DNA of 64,000 bases from Microvirga ossetica (GTDB taxonomy: Bacteria; Pseudomonadota; Alphaproteobacteria; Rhizobiales; Beijerinckiaceae), in contig NZ_CP016616.1 in assembly GCF_002741015.1 (NCBI RefSeq), forward strand, positions 2,575,501 through 2,639,500. Direction: 5' to 3'. The notes under the pieces were generated by a model. It ran no database searches. It worked only from the letters and a program-made list of their open reading frames with translations, and was not told where the DNA came from. Below are positions 15,889 through 26,064 of this stretch, one piece after another (within the stretch, counting starts at the first letter, position 1; each line of letters begins with the position of its first letter). Made by a program: the position numbers and the translations under genes.

Positions 15889-17166
15889 ATGACCACGCTT
15901 CCGAAGGAAGAGGCCGCGCGCGCCATTCTCGCGCGCAACGATCGCGGCGGCTACACGGTGCCCACCGACCGGCTCTATCCGTTCCAATGGAACTGGGATT
16001 CCGCCTTCGTCGCCATGGGCTTTGCCCTCTTCGACGTGGACCGCGCCTATCGCGAGCTGGAGCGCCTGATCGAAGGGCAGTGGGACGACGGCATGATGCC
16101 GCACATCGTGTTCCATGCCCCGAGCGACACCTATTTTCCCGGCCCTGACGTGTGGGGCACGCGGCATCGCATCCCGACCTCGGGCATCACCCAGCCGCCG
16201 GTCTTCGGCATGGCCCTGCGCCATGTGCATGAGGCTGCTGTCGCCAGCGGCTTGGACGGTGCGACGGAGCGCACGAAGGCCTTGTTCCAGGCCGCTCTGC
16301 GCTCGCATCGCTGGTGGCTGTCGGCGCGCGATCCGGAAGGGCTCGGCCTCGTCTCGATCCTTCACCCTTGGGAGAGCGGCAGCGACAACTCGCCGGCCTG
16401 GGACGAGGCGCTCGCCCGCGTGCCGACCACCACGACGACCACGATCCGCCGCAAGGATACGGGCCATGTGGATGCCTCCATGCGCCCACGCGACGAGGAT
16501 TACCAGCGCTTCATCCATCTCGTCGACACCTATCGCGATTGCGGCTGGGACCCGAAGCGGCAATGGGCGGCTGCACCCTTCAAGATCGCCGACGTGCAGA
16601 TGACCGCCATCCTCGCACGCTCGACCGCCGATCTCATGCATCTCGCCGAAAGCCTCGGCGCGGAGGACGAAAAGAGCGAGCTCTCGCGCATGCACGACAG
16701 GCTGCTCGAGGGTCTCACGCGCCGCTGGCGGCCGGAACTCTCCCGCTTCGTCAATCTCGACCTGATTTCAGGCCAGGACATCGACACGCCGACCCAGGCC
16801 GCCTTCATCCCGCTCGCGGCGCTCACGCTCGATGATGCGCAGCGATCCGCCGTCACCGCGGAGATCGAGCGCTGGCTCGACGGCATGGTCGTCGGCGTTC
16901 CCTCGGCGCCCGCCTTCTCGCCCGCTTTCGAGCCAAAGCGCTACTGGCGCGGCCCGGTCTGGGCCGTCGTCAACTGGCTCATCGCGGACGGGCTGCGCCT
17001 GAACGGGGCCGACGATCTTGCCCGCCGCATCGAGCGCGGGACAGTGCAGGCGATCGAAAAGGCCGGCTTCTGTGAGTATTTCGATCCGACCACGGGCGAG
17101 GGCCTCGGCGGCGATACCTTCTCCTGGACCGCCGCCGCCTACATGGTGCTCGGCCGTCGGACCTGA
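15889..17166 (+). CDS. GH63/MGH1-like glycoside hydrolase
   Basis: A 425-residue (alpha/alpha)6-barrel glycosidase. Diagnostic stretches are YPFQWNWDSAFVAMGF near the N-terminus, PPVFGMALRHV, HPWESGSDNSPAWDEAL in the middle, and KRYWRGPVWAVVNWLI plus DTFSWTAAAYMVLG near the end. GH63 members include alpha-glucosidases and mannosyl- or glucosylglycerate hydrolases; this short, signal-less form resembles the latter. With the ABC importer it would split an imported glycoside in the cytoplasm. A compatible-solute substrate is inference. Confidence 0.78.
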   Translation: MTTLPKEEAARAILARNDRGGYTVPTDRLYPFQWNWDSAFVAMGFALFDVDRAYRELERLIEGQWDDGMMPHIVFHAPSDTYFPGPDVWGTRHRIPTSGITQPPVFGMALRHVHEAAVASGLDGATERTKALFQAALRSHRWWLSARDPEGLGLVSILHPWESGSDNSPAWDEALARVPTTTTTTIRRKDTGHVDASMRPRDEDYQRFIHLVDTYRDCGWDPKRQWAAAPFKIADVQMTAILARSTADLMHLAESLGAEDEKSELSRMHDRLLEGLTRRWRPELSRFVNLDLISGQDIDTPTQAAFIPLAALTLDDAQRSAVTAEIERWLDGMVVGVPSAPAFSPAFEPKRYWRGPVWAVVNWLIADGLRLNGADDLARRIERGTVQAIEKAGFCEYFDPTTGEGLGGDTFSWTAAAYMVLGRRT

Positions 17167-17257
17167 CCGGGGATCCCCTGTCGACATCGCCTGCGATCTC
17201 TGGCACGAATCGTAAGGCCCGCATTTTTGGCCGGCAGGATGCATTGATAGGCGAAAG

Positions 17258-18094
17258 ATGGCTCACGCTCCGCGCATCGATTCCCACATGCATGTCTGGC
17301 AATTGTCGCGCGGCGATTACGGCTGGCTCACGCCGGAGCTTGTGCCCCTCTACCGCGATTTCGGCATCGACGATGTGCGCGCCTCCTGGGACGAGGCCGG
17401 CATCGACGGCGCCGTCCTGGTCCAGGCCGCTCCGACGGTGGCGGAAACCCGCTATCTTCTGGCGGTGGCAAACAGCGAACCGAGGGTCAAAGGTGTTGTC
17501 GGCTGGATCGACATGCTCTCGCCCGATGCCGTCGACGAGCTGGAGCGCCTCGCCTCAGACACCTTGCTCCGCGGCATCCGCCCCATGCTGCAGGACATTT
17601 CCGACGACGATTGGATGCTCAGGCCCGAGCTGGCCCCCGTCTATCGCGCCGTCGTCGATCTCGGCCTGCGCTTCGACGCGCTTGTTCTGCCCCGGCATCT
17701 GCCCAATCTCCTGCGTCTGATCGAGCGCCATCCGGACCTGCCGATCGTCATCGACCACGGCGCCAAGCCGCAGATCGGTGAGAGCTTGGACGCTTGGCAG
17801 AAGGACATGGCGGCTCTGGCGGCGATTCCGCATGTGCATTGCAAGCTCTCAGGGCTCGTGACGGAGTGCCGGGGATCGGCCTCGAAAGCCGATCTGGCAC
17901 CGGTCGTTCAGATCCTTCTCGACCTGTTCGGACCGCAGCGTCTCATGTTCGGCAGCGACTGGCCTGTCTGCACCTTGCGCAGCACCTATGCCGAGTGGTG
18001 GGGATGGGCGCAGGAACTCACGGACTCGCTCTCCGCCCACGAGAAGGACGCCCTCTTCGGCACGACGGCGCGGCGTTTCTACGGACTGACCTGA
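17258..18094 (+). CDS. Amidohydrolase-family protein (COG3618, lactonase-like)
   Basis: A 278-residue TIM-barrel metal hydrolase related to L-fuconolactonase and 2-pyrone-4,6-dicarboxylate lactonase. The N-terminal IDSHMHVW carries the HxH metal motif. HCKLSGLVTE and LMFGSDWPVC near the end carry conserved residues including the catalytic Asp. It is about 90 bases downstream of the GH63-like gene on the same strand and probably completes the pathway by opening a sugar lactone. The substrate is unknown. Confidence 0.82.
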   Translation: MAHAPRIDSHMHVWQLSRGDYGWLTPELVPLYRDFGIDDVRASWDEAGIDGAVLVQAAPTVAETRYLLAVANSEPRVKGVVGWIDMLSPDAVDELERLASDTLLRGIRPMLQDISDDDWMLRPELAPVYRAVVDLGLRFDALVLPRHLPNLLRLIERHPDLPIVIDHGAKPQIGESLDAWQKDMAALAAIPHVHCKLSGLVTECRGSASKADLAPVVQILLDLFGPQRLMFGSDWPVCTLRSTYAEWWGWAQELTDSLSAHEKDALFGTTARRFYGLT

Positions 18095-18426
18095 AGCAGT
18101 GTCTCGGACCGCTGCCCTATCGTTCACACAAGATCTTCCTAAGTCAGGCCCTTACAGGATTGAAACACAATCCGTGAAGGCTGCCTCCGCTGCAACTTCT
18201 CTCGCCGGCCGGTCAGATCCTGTTCCAGCACTCGAAGGGGAGATCCCACACCAAAATGCTCGGGCACCGCCTTGCTGAACCGACCAGCGACCCTAAAATT
18301 GCGGTCAAGGTAAACCTGGACTACGGCAGTGAAGCCTCAGATCGCGTAGCTGAGGACAGGCCGTCATGGGCCTGAACCGGATCTGCCGACCGGGCTGAAC
18401 TATTCTCACTGGAGGCGATCGCCCAG
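18095..18426. other. Intergenic stretch, no gene seen
   Basis: The 330 bases between the amidohydrolase and the MFS gene contain no ORF with the usual codon bias and no strong hairpin with a T-run. It presumably holds the promoter of the MFS/cyo region. TGGAGG at about 18412 is the ribosome-binding site of the MFS gene. Confidence 0.5.
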
Positions 18427-19770
18427 ATGACGATGGATCAGGTTGAAGGACCGCAGCCTACCTCCACGCAGCTCGAGCGCGACGCCCGCCTGGTGTCCAC
18501 CGACCATAGGGTCGCGCCAAGTGAGATCGCCATCGGGGTCATCATCGGCCGGGCGGCAGAGTATTTCGACTTCTTCGTTTTCGCCATCGCGTCGGTGGTG
18601 GTCTTCCCCAAGGTGTTCTTTCCCTTTGCGGAACCCGTGACGGCGACGCTTTACTCGTTCGCCATGTTCTCGTTGGCCTTTATTGCCCGGCCGATCGGAA
18701 CAATCATCTTCACCGCGGTCGACCGCCGGCACGGTCGTGGCGTCAAGCTCACCATCGCGCTTTTCCTGCTCGGCTTCTCCACCATGGCGATCTCCTTCCT
18801 GCCCGGTTACGCGCAGATCGGCGCCTGGTCCCTGTACCTTCTCGGCATCTTAAGGATCGGGCAGGGCTTGGCCCTGGGCGGAGCATGGGATGGGCTGGCC
18901 TCTCTTCTCGCCCTCAACGCGCCGATCGAGCGCCGCGGCTTCTACGCCGCCATCCCGCAACTCGGCGCTCCGCTCGGCTTCATGGTGGCAGGCGTGCTGT
19001 TCGCCTACTTCATGCTCAACCTGTCGGAAGCCGATTTCCTGGACTGGGGCTGGCGATATCCCTTCTTCTGCGCCTTTGCCGTCAACGTCGTCGCCTTGTT
19101 CTCGCGCTTGCGTCTCGTCGCCACCGAGGAGTTCTCGCGCCTTCTCGAACGGCGGCGGCTCGAACCCTCGCCCATCATCCCGCTGATCCGGGATTACGCG
19201 GGCGTTCTCCTGGTCGGAGCCCTGATTCCGCTGGCGAGCTTCGCGTTGTTCCATCTCGTGACCGTCTTCCCCATCAGCTGGATCACCCTGTTCACGCAGC
19301 GTTCGGCGGGCGAGTTCCTCATGATACAATGTTCCGGGGCCTTCATCTGCGCGGGCGCGGTTGTAGCCTCAGGTCTGATCGCTGACCAGATCGGCCGTCG
19401 CATGCTCCTCATGATCTCGGCAGGCTTGATCGCCGTCTTCGCCATTTGCAGCATCATCGCTCCCTTGATCGTCGAGGAGAACGCGATCGGCCAGACAATC
19501 TACGTCAATGCCGGCTTCGCGCTGCTCGGCCTGTCCTACGGGCAATCGTCGGGCGCGGTGACGTCGCAGCTCGATCAACGCTACCGCTACACCGGCGCTG
19601 CGCTCACCAACGACCTTGCCTGGTTGCTCGGGGCTGGCTTCGCGCCGCTGATCGTTCTGTTCCTGTCTGCCCGCTACGGGCTCGCCTGCGTCGGCCTGTA
19701 TCTGCTGTCGGGGGCGGTCACAACCCTTGTGGCGCTCAGCCTGTCCCGCTCGGAAATCCGGCAGGTTTGA
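18427..19770 (+). CDS. MFS transporter, metabolite:H+ symporter (MHS) type
   Basis: A 447-residue 12-helix transporter. After a hydrophilic start it shows GRAAEYFDFFVFAIASVVVF, the MHS-family first helix, and then FIARPIGTIIFTAVDRRHGRG, the family's loop 2-3 signature. ProP, KgtP and ShiA-type carriers move organic acids or osmolytes with protons; the substrate here is unknown. It lies 74 bases before cyoA on the same strand, so it may share a transcript, though the combination is not a known functional unit. Confidence 0.85.
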   Translation: MTMDQVEGPQPTSTQLERDARLVSTDHRVAPSEIAIGVIIGRAAEYFDFFVFAIASVVVFPKVFFPFAEPVTATLYSFAMFSLAFIARPIGTIIFTAVDRRHGRGVKLTIALFLLGFSTMAISFLPGYAQIGAWSLYLLGILRIGQGLALGGAWDGLASLLALNAPIERRGFYAAIPQLGAPLGFMVAGVLFAYFMLNLSEADFLDWGWRYPFFCAFAVNVVALFSRLRLVATEEFSRLLERRRLEPSPIIPLIRDYAGVLLVGALIPLASFALFHLVTVFPISWITLFTQRSAGEFLMIQCSGAFICAGAVVASGLIADQIGRRMLLMISAGLIAVFAICSIIAPLIVEENAIGQTIYVNAGFALLGLSYGQSSGAVTSQLDQRYRYTGAALTNDLAWLLGAGFAPLIVLFLSARYGLACVGLYLLSGAVTTLVALSLSRSEIRQV

Positions 19771-19844
19771 GCCGTGCGGAGGCGAAATGCACCCATCCCA
19801 CCGGAATGTATCTCGCTGCTCCCGGGAAGCATGAATTGACAGCC

Positions 19845-21059
19845 ATGGCCATTCTGTCCCCGAACCGACGCGCTGCCCGCCTCTCACGCGGGACCTCGGC
19901 GCATAAATCCCTGCGGATCCTGGCATTGCTCGCCGTCTCGGGGCTGCTCACCGGCTGCGGCATGGTCGTCATGGACCCCTCTGGCGACGTTGCAGTCCAG
20001 CAGCGCAATCTCATCATCGCGTCCACCGCGCTCATGCTGCTCGTCATCCTGCCGGTGATCGCGCTCACGTTCCTCTTCGCGTGGCGCTATCGTGCATCGA
20101 ATACGGATGCGACCTATGACCCGGATTTTCACCACTCGACCCAGCTCGAAGTGGTCATCTGGACCATACCCCTGCTCATCATCATCGCCCTGGGTGCCAT
20201 GACCTGGGTCAGCACGCACACGCTCGACCCCTACAGGCCGCTCTCTCGGCTCGCGCCCGACAAGCCCGTGCCGGCCGACGTCAAGCCCCTGACGGTCGAG
20301 GTTGTCGCGCTCGACTGGAAGTGGCTCTTCATCTACCCCGAATACGGCGTCGCGAGCTTGAACGAGATGGCCGCGCCCGCGAACGTGCCGATCTCCTTCA
20401 GGATCACGTCGTCCTCCGTGTGGAACACGTTCTACGTTCCCGCCCTCGCAGGCATGATCTACGCCATGCCGGGCATGGAGACGAAGCTTCATGCCGTCAT
20501 GAACGGCGAGGGGGATTTCACCGGCTTATCGGGGATGTACAGCGGAGCGGGCTTCTCCCGCATGAACTTCGGCTTCCGAAGCTTCACACAGCAGGGTTTC
20601 GACGATTGGGTGGCGAAGGCGAAGTCCGCCGGAACACCCCTCGACCGCGAGGCCTATCTCAAGCTCGAGAAGCCGAGCGAGGCGGAGCCGGTCCGATATT
20701 TCAGCTCGGTGGAGGGCGGCCTCTTCGACGCCGCTGTCGGCCTGTGCGTCGCCCCGGGTCAGATGTGCGTGCACGAAATGCACCACATCGACAGGACCGG
20801 CGGCGCGGCGAATGCCAGCGAGGCGAATCGTCAGCGTCTCGAATACGACAGCCGCCGGGTCCAGGAAGGCGACGAGCCATCCGGCGCCACCTTCCCCGCC
20901 TCGGGTCGTACGCCCCGCAGTCCAGAAGAGCCCGAAGGCGTGATACCGCGCGACGGTGGGCAAGGCGCCCAGGAGCGGGGCAGTGTCCCGCCCGGTTCGG
21001 GCAGTGGCCCCGCGCCCGCCCAATTGAACAATCTGCCCACCGGCACCCACCAACACTGA
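19845..21059 (+). CDS. cyoA: Cytochrome bo-type quinol oxidase subunit II, with extended C-terminus
   Basis: A 404-residue subunit II. The lipoprotein signal ends in LLTGC (lipobox), two transmembrane helices follow, and the periplasmic cupredoxin domain has VVALDWKWLFIYPEYGVASL and SSVWNTFYVPALAGMIYAMPG. The copper-A cysteines of cytochrome c oxidases are absent, as expected for a quinol oxidase. The last 90 or so residues are a hydrophilic Gly/Pro/Ser-rich tail beyond the usual CyoA end. ATG 19845 gives a normal signal peptide; an earlier ATG at 19806 is less likely. Confidence 0.92.
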   Translation: MAILSPNRRAARLSRGTSAHKSLRILALLAVSGLLTGCGMVVMDPSGDVAVQQRNLIIASTALMLLVILPVIALTFLFAWRYRASNTDATYDPDFHHSTQLEVVIWTIPLLIIIALGAMTWVSTHTLDPYRPLSRLAPDKPVPADVKPLTVEVVALDWKWLFIYPEYGVASLNEMAAPANVPISFRITSSSVWNTFYVPALAGMIYAMPGMETKLHAVMNGEGDFTGLSGMYSGAGFSRMNFGFRSFTQQGFDDWVAKAKSAGTPLDREAYLKLEKPSEAEPVRYFSSVEGGLFDAAVGLCVAPGQMCVHEMHHIDRTGGAANASEANRQRLEYDSRRVQEGDEPSGATFPASGRTPRSPEEPEGVIPRDGGQGAQERGSVPPGSGSGPAPAQLNNLPTGTHQH

Positions 21060-21074
21060 TTCGGACGAGCGCCC

Positions 21075-23078
21075 ATGTTCTCGAACTCAGATCTCAGCCA
21101 ATTCCTCTTCGGGCGCCTGTCCCTGGAAGCCATTCCCTACCATGAGCCCATCCTGGTCGTGACATTCCTAGTCGTGGCCGTGGTTGGCTTGGCCCTGCTC
21201 GCAGCCGTTACCTGGTACGGCCAATGGGGTTACCTGTGGCGGGAATGGTTCACGAGCGTCGATCACAAGAAGATCGGCATCATGTACATCATCCTCGCCA
21301 TCGTGATGCTGCTGCGCGGCTTCGCCGACGCGATCATGATGATTACGCAGAAGGCTCTTGCGGTCGGCGCGTCGGAGGGCTACCTGCCTCCGCATCATTA
21401 CGACCAGGTCTTCACCGCGCATGGCACGATCATGATCTTCTTCATGGCCATGCCCTTCGTGACCGGCGTCATGAACTACATCATGCCGCTGCAGATCGGC
21501 GCGCGCGACGTGGCCTTCCCGTTCCTGAACAATTTCAGCTTCTGGATGACGGTGGGAGGCGCCGTCCTCACCATGATGTCCCTCTTCGTGGGCGAGTACT
21601 CGCGGGCCACCTGGCTCGCCTATCCGCCATTGTCGGGGGCCGCCTACAGCCCCGGCGTCGGAGTCGATTACTACATCTGGGGCCTTCAGATCGCGGGCGT
21701 CGGCACCACGCTGTCCGGCATCAACCTGATCGCGACCATCGTGAAGATGCGCGCACCGGGCATGACGATGATGAAGCTGCCGGTCTTTACTTGGACGACA
21801 CTTGCCAGCAACGCCATCATCGTCACGATCTTCCCGATCCTGACCGCGACCTTGGCACTCCTGGCGCTCGACCGTTACGTAGGAACGCGCTTCTTCACGA
21901 ACGATTTCGGCGGCAACTCGATGCTGTACATGAATCTCATCTGGATCTGGGGCCATCCGGAGGTTTATGTCCTGGTCCTGCCCGCCTTCGGCATCTATTC
22001 GGAGGTCGTATCCACTTTCTGCGGCAAGCGTCTGTTCGGGTACACGTCGATGGTTTACGCCACAGCGGTCATCGCCCTCGTGTCCTGGCTGACCTGGCTG
22101 CACCACTTCTTCACCATGGGGGCGGGCGCCAACGTCAACGCCTTTTTCGGCATCACGACGATGATCATCTCGATCCCGACGGGAGCGAAGGTGTTCAACT
22201 GGCTGTTCACCATGTATCGCGGGAAGATCCGGTTCGAGACGCCGATGATCTGGGTGATGGGCTTCATCCCGACCTTCGTGCTCGGCGGGTTGACCGGCGT
22301 GCTGCTCGCGGTGCCGCCCGCCGACTTCGTCCTGCACAACAGCCTGTTCCTGGTCGCTCATTTCCACAACGTCATCATCGGCGGCGTGGTGTTCGGGCTG
22401 CTTGCGGGCGTCCAGTACTGGTTCCCCAAGGCGTTCGGCTACAAGCTCGACCCGTTCTGGGGAAAGGCGTCGTTCTGGTGCTGGCTGATCGGCTTCTGGA
22501 TCACGTTCATGCCGATCTATATTATCGGCCTGATGGGCGTGACGCGCCGGACGCAGCATTTCGAGGACCCGGCCGTGCAGCCCTTCCTGACGCTCGCCGC
22601 GATCGGCGCCTTCATCATCATGGCCGGCATTCTGGCATTCGTGATCCAGCTCGTCGTCAGCTTTTTCCGACGCGAGCAGCTGCGCGACACCACCGGCGAT
22701 CCCTGGGGCGGCCGGACGCTTGAATGGTCGACCACTTCGCCGCCTCCACCCTATAACTTCGCCTTCACGCCGGTCGTCCACGATCTCGACGCGTGGTGGG
22801 ACATGAAGAAGCGCGGTCACGACCGGCCTCTGCAAGGCTTCAGACCGATCCACATGCCCAGGAACACAGGCACGGGCGTCATCCTGGCCGGGCTCAGCAC
22901 CGTGCTCGGCTTCGCCCTGGTCTGGTACATCTGGTGGCTGGCCGCTCTGTCGTTCGTCGGTGTCCTCGCGGTCGCCATCATCCACACGTTCAACTACGAC
23001 CGGGACTATTACATCCCGGCCGAGGACGTCGTCCGGATTGAAAGCCACCGAGCACCGCAACTCGCGGGAGGAGCTTGA
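21075..23078 (+). CDS. cyoB: Cytochrome bo-type quinol oxidase subunit I
   Basis: The 667-residue catalytic subunit with about 15 helices. Ligand-bearing segments are visible: [17 protein letters not shown] (low-spin heme), [20 protein letters not shown] (copper B His with the cross-linked Tyr), WLHHFFTMG (copper B) and [11 protein letters not shown] (both hemes). It reduces oxygen to water while pumping protons, taking electrons from ubiquinol. It starts 16 bases after cyoA and ends 5 bases before cyoC. Confidence 0.96.
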   Translation: MFSNSDLSQFLFGRLSLEAIPYHEPILVVTFLVVAVVGLALLAAVTWYGQWGYLWREWFTSVDHKKIGIMYIILAIVMLLRGFADAIMMITQKALAVGASEGYLPPHHYDQVFTAHGTIMIFFMAMPFVTGVMNYIMPLQIGARDVAFPFLNNFSFWMTVGGAVLTMMSLFVGEYSRATWLAYPPLSGAAYSPGVGVDYYIWGLQIAGVGTTLSGINLIATIVKMRAPGMTMMKLPVFTWTTLASNAIIVTIFPILTATLALLALDRYVGTRFFTNDFGGNSMLYMNLIWIWGHPEVYVLVLPAFGIYSEVVSTFCGKRLFGYTSMVYATAVIALVSWLTWLHHFFTMGAGANVNAFFGITTMIISIPTGAKVFNWLFTMYRGKIRFETPMIWVMGFIPTFVLGGLTGVLLAVPPADFVLHNSLFLVAHFHNVIIGGVVFGLLAGVQYWFPKAFGYKLDPFWGKASFWCWLIGFWITFMPIYIIGLMGVTRRTQHFEDPAVQPFLTLAAIGAFIIMAGILAFVIQLVVSFFRREQLRDTTGDPWGGRTLEWSTTSPPPPYNFAFTPVVHDLDAWWDMKKRGHDRPLQGFRPIHMPRNTGTGVILAGLSTVLGFALVWYIWWLAALSFVGVLAVAIIHTFNYDRDYYIPAEDVVRIESHRAPQLAGGA

Positions 23079-23082
23079 GGCG

Positions 23083-23709
23083 ATGCATGAAACGACTCCT
23101 CCGCCCGGCGCCACGGCGCCTGTCTTCTACGACGAGGAAGGGCACGCCCACGGCGATGGGGGGACGCTGTTCGGCTTTTGGCTCTATCTGATGAGCGACT
23201 GCCTCATCTTCGCGGCCCTGTTCGCCACCTTCGGCGTGCTCGGCCGCAACTATGCGGCGGGCCCATCGGGAGCCGATCTGTTCGACCTGCGGCTCGTCGC
23301 TGTCAATACGGGCTTTCTCCTGCTGTCCTCGATGACCTTCGGCTTTGCCATGTTGGAAATGCAGAAGGACCGCGTGGGCTCGACACTCTCTTGGCTGGCG
23401 GTCACGGGTCTGTTCGGAGCGGCCTTTATCGGAATCGAACTCTACGAATTCTCACATCTCATTCATGAGGGCGCCACCCCTCGGCGCAGCGCCTTCTTGT
23501 CTTCCTTCTTCGCGCTGGTGGGGACGCATGGGCTGCATGTCACATTCGGCATCGTCTGGCTCGTGACGCTGATGGTTCAGGTCCGCCAGCGCGGGCTGAT
23601 CGTGGCGAACCAGCGCCGGCTCATGTGTCTCTCCATGTTCTGGCACTTCCTCGACGTGGTCTGGATCGGCGTCTTCACCTTCGTTTACCTGATGGGGGCC
23701 ATGCGATGA
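23083..23709 (+). CDS. cyoC: Cytochrome bo-type quinol oxidase subunit III
   Basis: A 208-residue membrane protein of the heme-copper oxidase subunit III family with five predicted helices. It contains [38 protein letters not shown] and [22 protein letters not shown] 23083 follows AGGAGCTTGAGG. The stop overlaps the cyoD start (ATGA), so the two are translationally coupled. Confidence 0.95.
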   Translation: MHETTPPPGATAPVFYDEEGHAHGDGGTLFGFWLYLMSDCLIFAALFATFGVLGRNYAAGPSGADLFDLRLVAVNTGFLLLSSMTFGFAMLEMQKDRVGSTLSWLAVTGLFGAAFIGIELYEFSHLIHEGATPRRSAFLSSFFALVGTHGLHVTFGIVWLVTLMVQVRQRGLIVANQRRLMCLSMFWHFLDVVWIGVFTFVYLMGAMR

Positions 23710-24113
23710 GCCAGGTCACCGAGCCCGGACTCGCCGGGAAGCCGCATGGCCACGGCGAGGCGCACGGGGGTCATTCTCATGACGCGCAGGGCACGTTCAG
23801 AAGCTACATGATCGGCTTCGTCCTGTCGGTCATCCTGACCGCCATTCCGTTCTGGCTCGTGATGGGCAATGTCCTGAACGACACGGTCCTGACGAGCATC
23901 GTCATCATGGCGCTCGCGGCGGTGCAGATCGTGGTCCACATGATCTACTTCCTGCACATGAACACGAAGTCGGAGGGCGGCTGGACCTTCCTGGCCCTGC
24001 TGTTCACCCTCACTCTAGTTGTCATCACGCTGGTTGGCTCGATATGGGTCATGTACCACATGGACCAGAACATGATGCCGATGTCGCCGCACGAGGCATT
24101 GCAAAAGCCGTGA
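23706..24113 (+). CDS. cyoD: Cytochrome bo-type quinol oxidase subunit IV
   Basis: A 135-residue small subunit with three helices and a His-rich cytoplasmic N-terminus ([11 protein letters not shown]). Typical subunit IV elements are [20 protein letters not shown] and [17 protein letters not shown]. It assists assembly of the bo oxidase. Its stop overlaps the SURF1 start by 4 bases (GTGA). Confidence 0.94.
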   Translation: MSQVTEPGLAGKPHGHGEAHGGHSHDAQGTFRSYMIGFVLSVILTAIPFWLVMGNVLNDTVLTSIVIMALAAVQIVVHMIYFLHMNTKSEGGWTFLALLFTLTLVVITLVGSIWVMYHMDQNMMPMSPHEALQKP

Positions 24114-24865
24114 CGCGCAGAAAAATTGCCGCGCTGATCGCCTTCGATCTCGTGGCGATCCTGCTTGTGGCCTGTCTCGCTGCGCTCGCCGTCTGGCAGG
24201 TCCATCGCCGCGCCTATAAGCTCGATCTGATCGCGCGCGTAGAGGCGCGGGTTCATGCGGCACCGACGCCTGCGCCAGGTTGGGGAAGTTGGGCTGGCAT
24301 CTCGGCTGCAGCGGACGAGTATCGTCGCGTGGTCGCGACGGGCAGGTGGCTTGAGGGTCGATCGACGCTCGTCCAAGCCGTAACGGAGCTGGGCGGTGGA
24401 TATTGGGTCATGACGCCCCTGGCTCAAGATGACGGGTCGACGATCCTCGTCAACCGCGGCTTCGTTCCCGCGGCCGAGCGCAACCCGGCCTCCTGGCGGC
24501 TGCTGCGCCCAGGACCCGTCACCGTGACGGGCCTGTTGCGCATGTCCGAGCCGGGCGGCGCCTTTTTGCGCGCGAACGACCCCGCAAAAAGTCGCTGGTT
24601 TTCCCGCGACGTGGTTGCAATCGCAGCGTCGAGCGGCCTGGACAAGATCGCGCCCTATTTCATCGACGCCGAACGTTCTCCCGGCGAAAGCGGCCTGCCT
24701 GTCGCAGGACTGACGGTGATCGCCTTTTCGAACAACCATCTCGTTTATGCGCTCACCTGGAGCGCTCTGGCGCTGATGGCTGCGGCGGGCGCGATCTTCG
24801 TCAACCTGGACCTGCTACGGCTCAGCTGGTTCGGAGCCCGGCAGGCAGGCCTGCACGAGTCGTGA
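24110..24865 (+). CDS. SURF1-family oxidase assembly protein
   Basis: A 251-residue protein with an N-terminal helix (IAFDLVAILLVACLAALAVWQVHRR split over the span), a periplasmic middle domain and a C-terminal helix (YALTWSALALMAAAGAIF). Family signatures are ALAVWQVHRRAYK, TGRWLEG and ILVNRGFVP, and near the end FSNNHLVYALTW. SURF1 aids heme insertion into subunit I of heme-copper oxidases, which fits the fifth place in the cyo operon. GTG 24110, overlapping the cyoD stop, is chosen; the open frame extends to 24044. Confidence 0.88.
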   Translation: MTRRKIAALIAFDLVAILLVACLAALAVWQVHRRAYKLDLIARVEARVHAAPTPAPGWGSWAGISAAADEYRRVVATGRWLEGRSTLVQAVTELGGGYWVMTPLAQDDGSTILVNRGFVPAAERNPASWRLLRPGPVTVTGLLRMSEPGGAFLRANDPAKSRWFSRDVVAIAASSGLDKIAPYFIDAERSPGESGLPVAGLTVIAFSNNHLVYALTWSALALMAAAGAIFVNLDLLRLSWFGARQAGLHES

Positions 24866-24991
24866 TATGAAACTCGGCGGCGGCAGGATCGATCTTCCGT
24901 GGCAACGCTCATGGAGAAGCTATGGCACGAACCAGCCGAACTCCCTGCTATCGTGTCGAATCAAATGAAGGCATTGGCATAGGATCGCCTC

Positions 24992-26008
24992 ATGAAGAAG
25001 ATCGGCTTTCTCTCGTTCGGGCACTGGTCGCCCTCGCCGCAGTCACAGACGCGCTCGGCCCGTGACACCCTTCTCCAATCCATCGACCTTGCCGTCGCGG
25101 CCGAGGAGCTCGGCGCCGACGGCGCATACTTCCGCGTCCATCATTTTGCGCGCCAGCTCGGCTCGCCCTTCCCGCTGCTGGCGGCCATCGGCGCGAAGAC
25201 GAGCCGCATCGAGATCGGCACCGCCGTCATCGACATGCGCTACGAGAACCCTCTCTACATGGCCGAGGATGCGGGCGCGGCCGATCTGATCAGCGGCGGG
25301 CGTCTCCAGCTCGGCATCAGCCGCGGCTCACCTGAGCAGGTGATCGATGGCTGGCGCTATTTCGGCTATGCGCCCGAAGACGGCCAAAGCGACGCCGACA
25401 TGGCCCGCCGTCACACGGAAGTGCTGCTCAACGTCCTCAAGGGCGAGGGCTTTGCCGAGCCGAACCCGCGCCCGATGTTTCCCAACCCGCCGGGCCTGCT
25501 GCGCCTCGAGCCGCATTCGGAGGGCCTGCGCGAGCGCATCTGGTGGGGGTCCGCCTCCAACACGACCGCGATATGGGCCGCGCAGCAGGGCATGAACCTC
25601 CAGAGCTCGACCCTCAAAGAGGACGAAACGGGCGAGCCCTTCCATGTCCAGCAGGCCAAGCAGATCCGCCGCTACAGGGAAGCGTGGAAGGAGGCGAGAC
25701 ATGCCCGCGAACCCCGCGTCTCGGTCTCGCGCTCGATCTTCGCCCTCGTGGACGATCGCGACCGCTCCTATTTCGGGCACGGCAAGGACAACGACCAGAT
25801 CGGCATCATCGACAACATGCGCGCGATCTTCGGCCGCTCCTACGCCGCAGAGCCGGACAGGCTCGTGGAGGAGCTCAAGGCGGATGAGGCGATTGCGGAG
25901 GCCGATACCCTGCTTCTGACCGTGCCGAACCAGCTCGGCGTCGATTACAACGCCCATGTCATTGAGGCCATCCTGAAGCATGTCGCTCCGGCGATGGGCT
26001 GGCGATGA
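24992..26008 (+). CDS. LLM-class flavin-dependent oxidoreductase
   Basis: A 338-residue luciferase-like monooxygenase (TIM barrel) that would use reduced FMN supplied by a partner reductase. Typical stretches are GFLSFGHW at the start, EELGADGAYFRVHHFARQLG (the HHF motif), IEIGTAVIDMRYENPLYMAE and SGGRLQLGISRGSPEQ. It stands alone, with its own promoter region of about 125 bases. The substrate is unknown. Confidence 0.87.
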   Translation: MKKIGFLSFGHWSPSPQSQTRSARDTLLQSIDLAVAAEELGADGAYFRVHHFARQLGSPFPLLAAIGAKTSRIEIGTAVIDMRYENPLYMAEDAGAADLISGGRLQLGISRGSPEQVIDGWRYFGYAPEDGQSDADMARRHTEVLLNVLKGEGFAEPNPRPMFPNPPGLLRLEPHSEGLRERIWWGSASNTTAIWAAQQGMNLQSSTLKEDETGEPFHVQQAKQIRRYREAWKEARHAREPRVSVSRSIFALVDDRDRSYFGHGKDNDQIGIIDNMRAIFGRSYAAEPDRLVEELKADEAIAEADTLLLTVPNQLGVDYNAHVIEAILKHVAPAMGWR

Positions 26009-26064
26009 CGATCGGGTCGTCGATCAAGCTCTTAAACCGACCGGCGCGATTGTGTGGCCGACGC

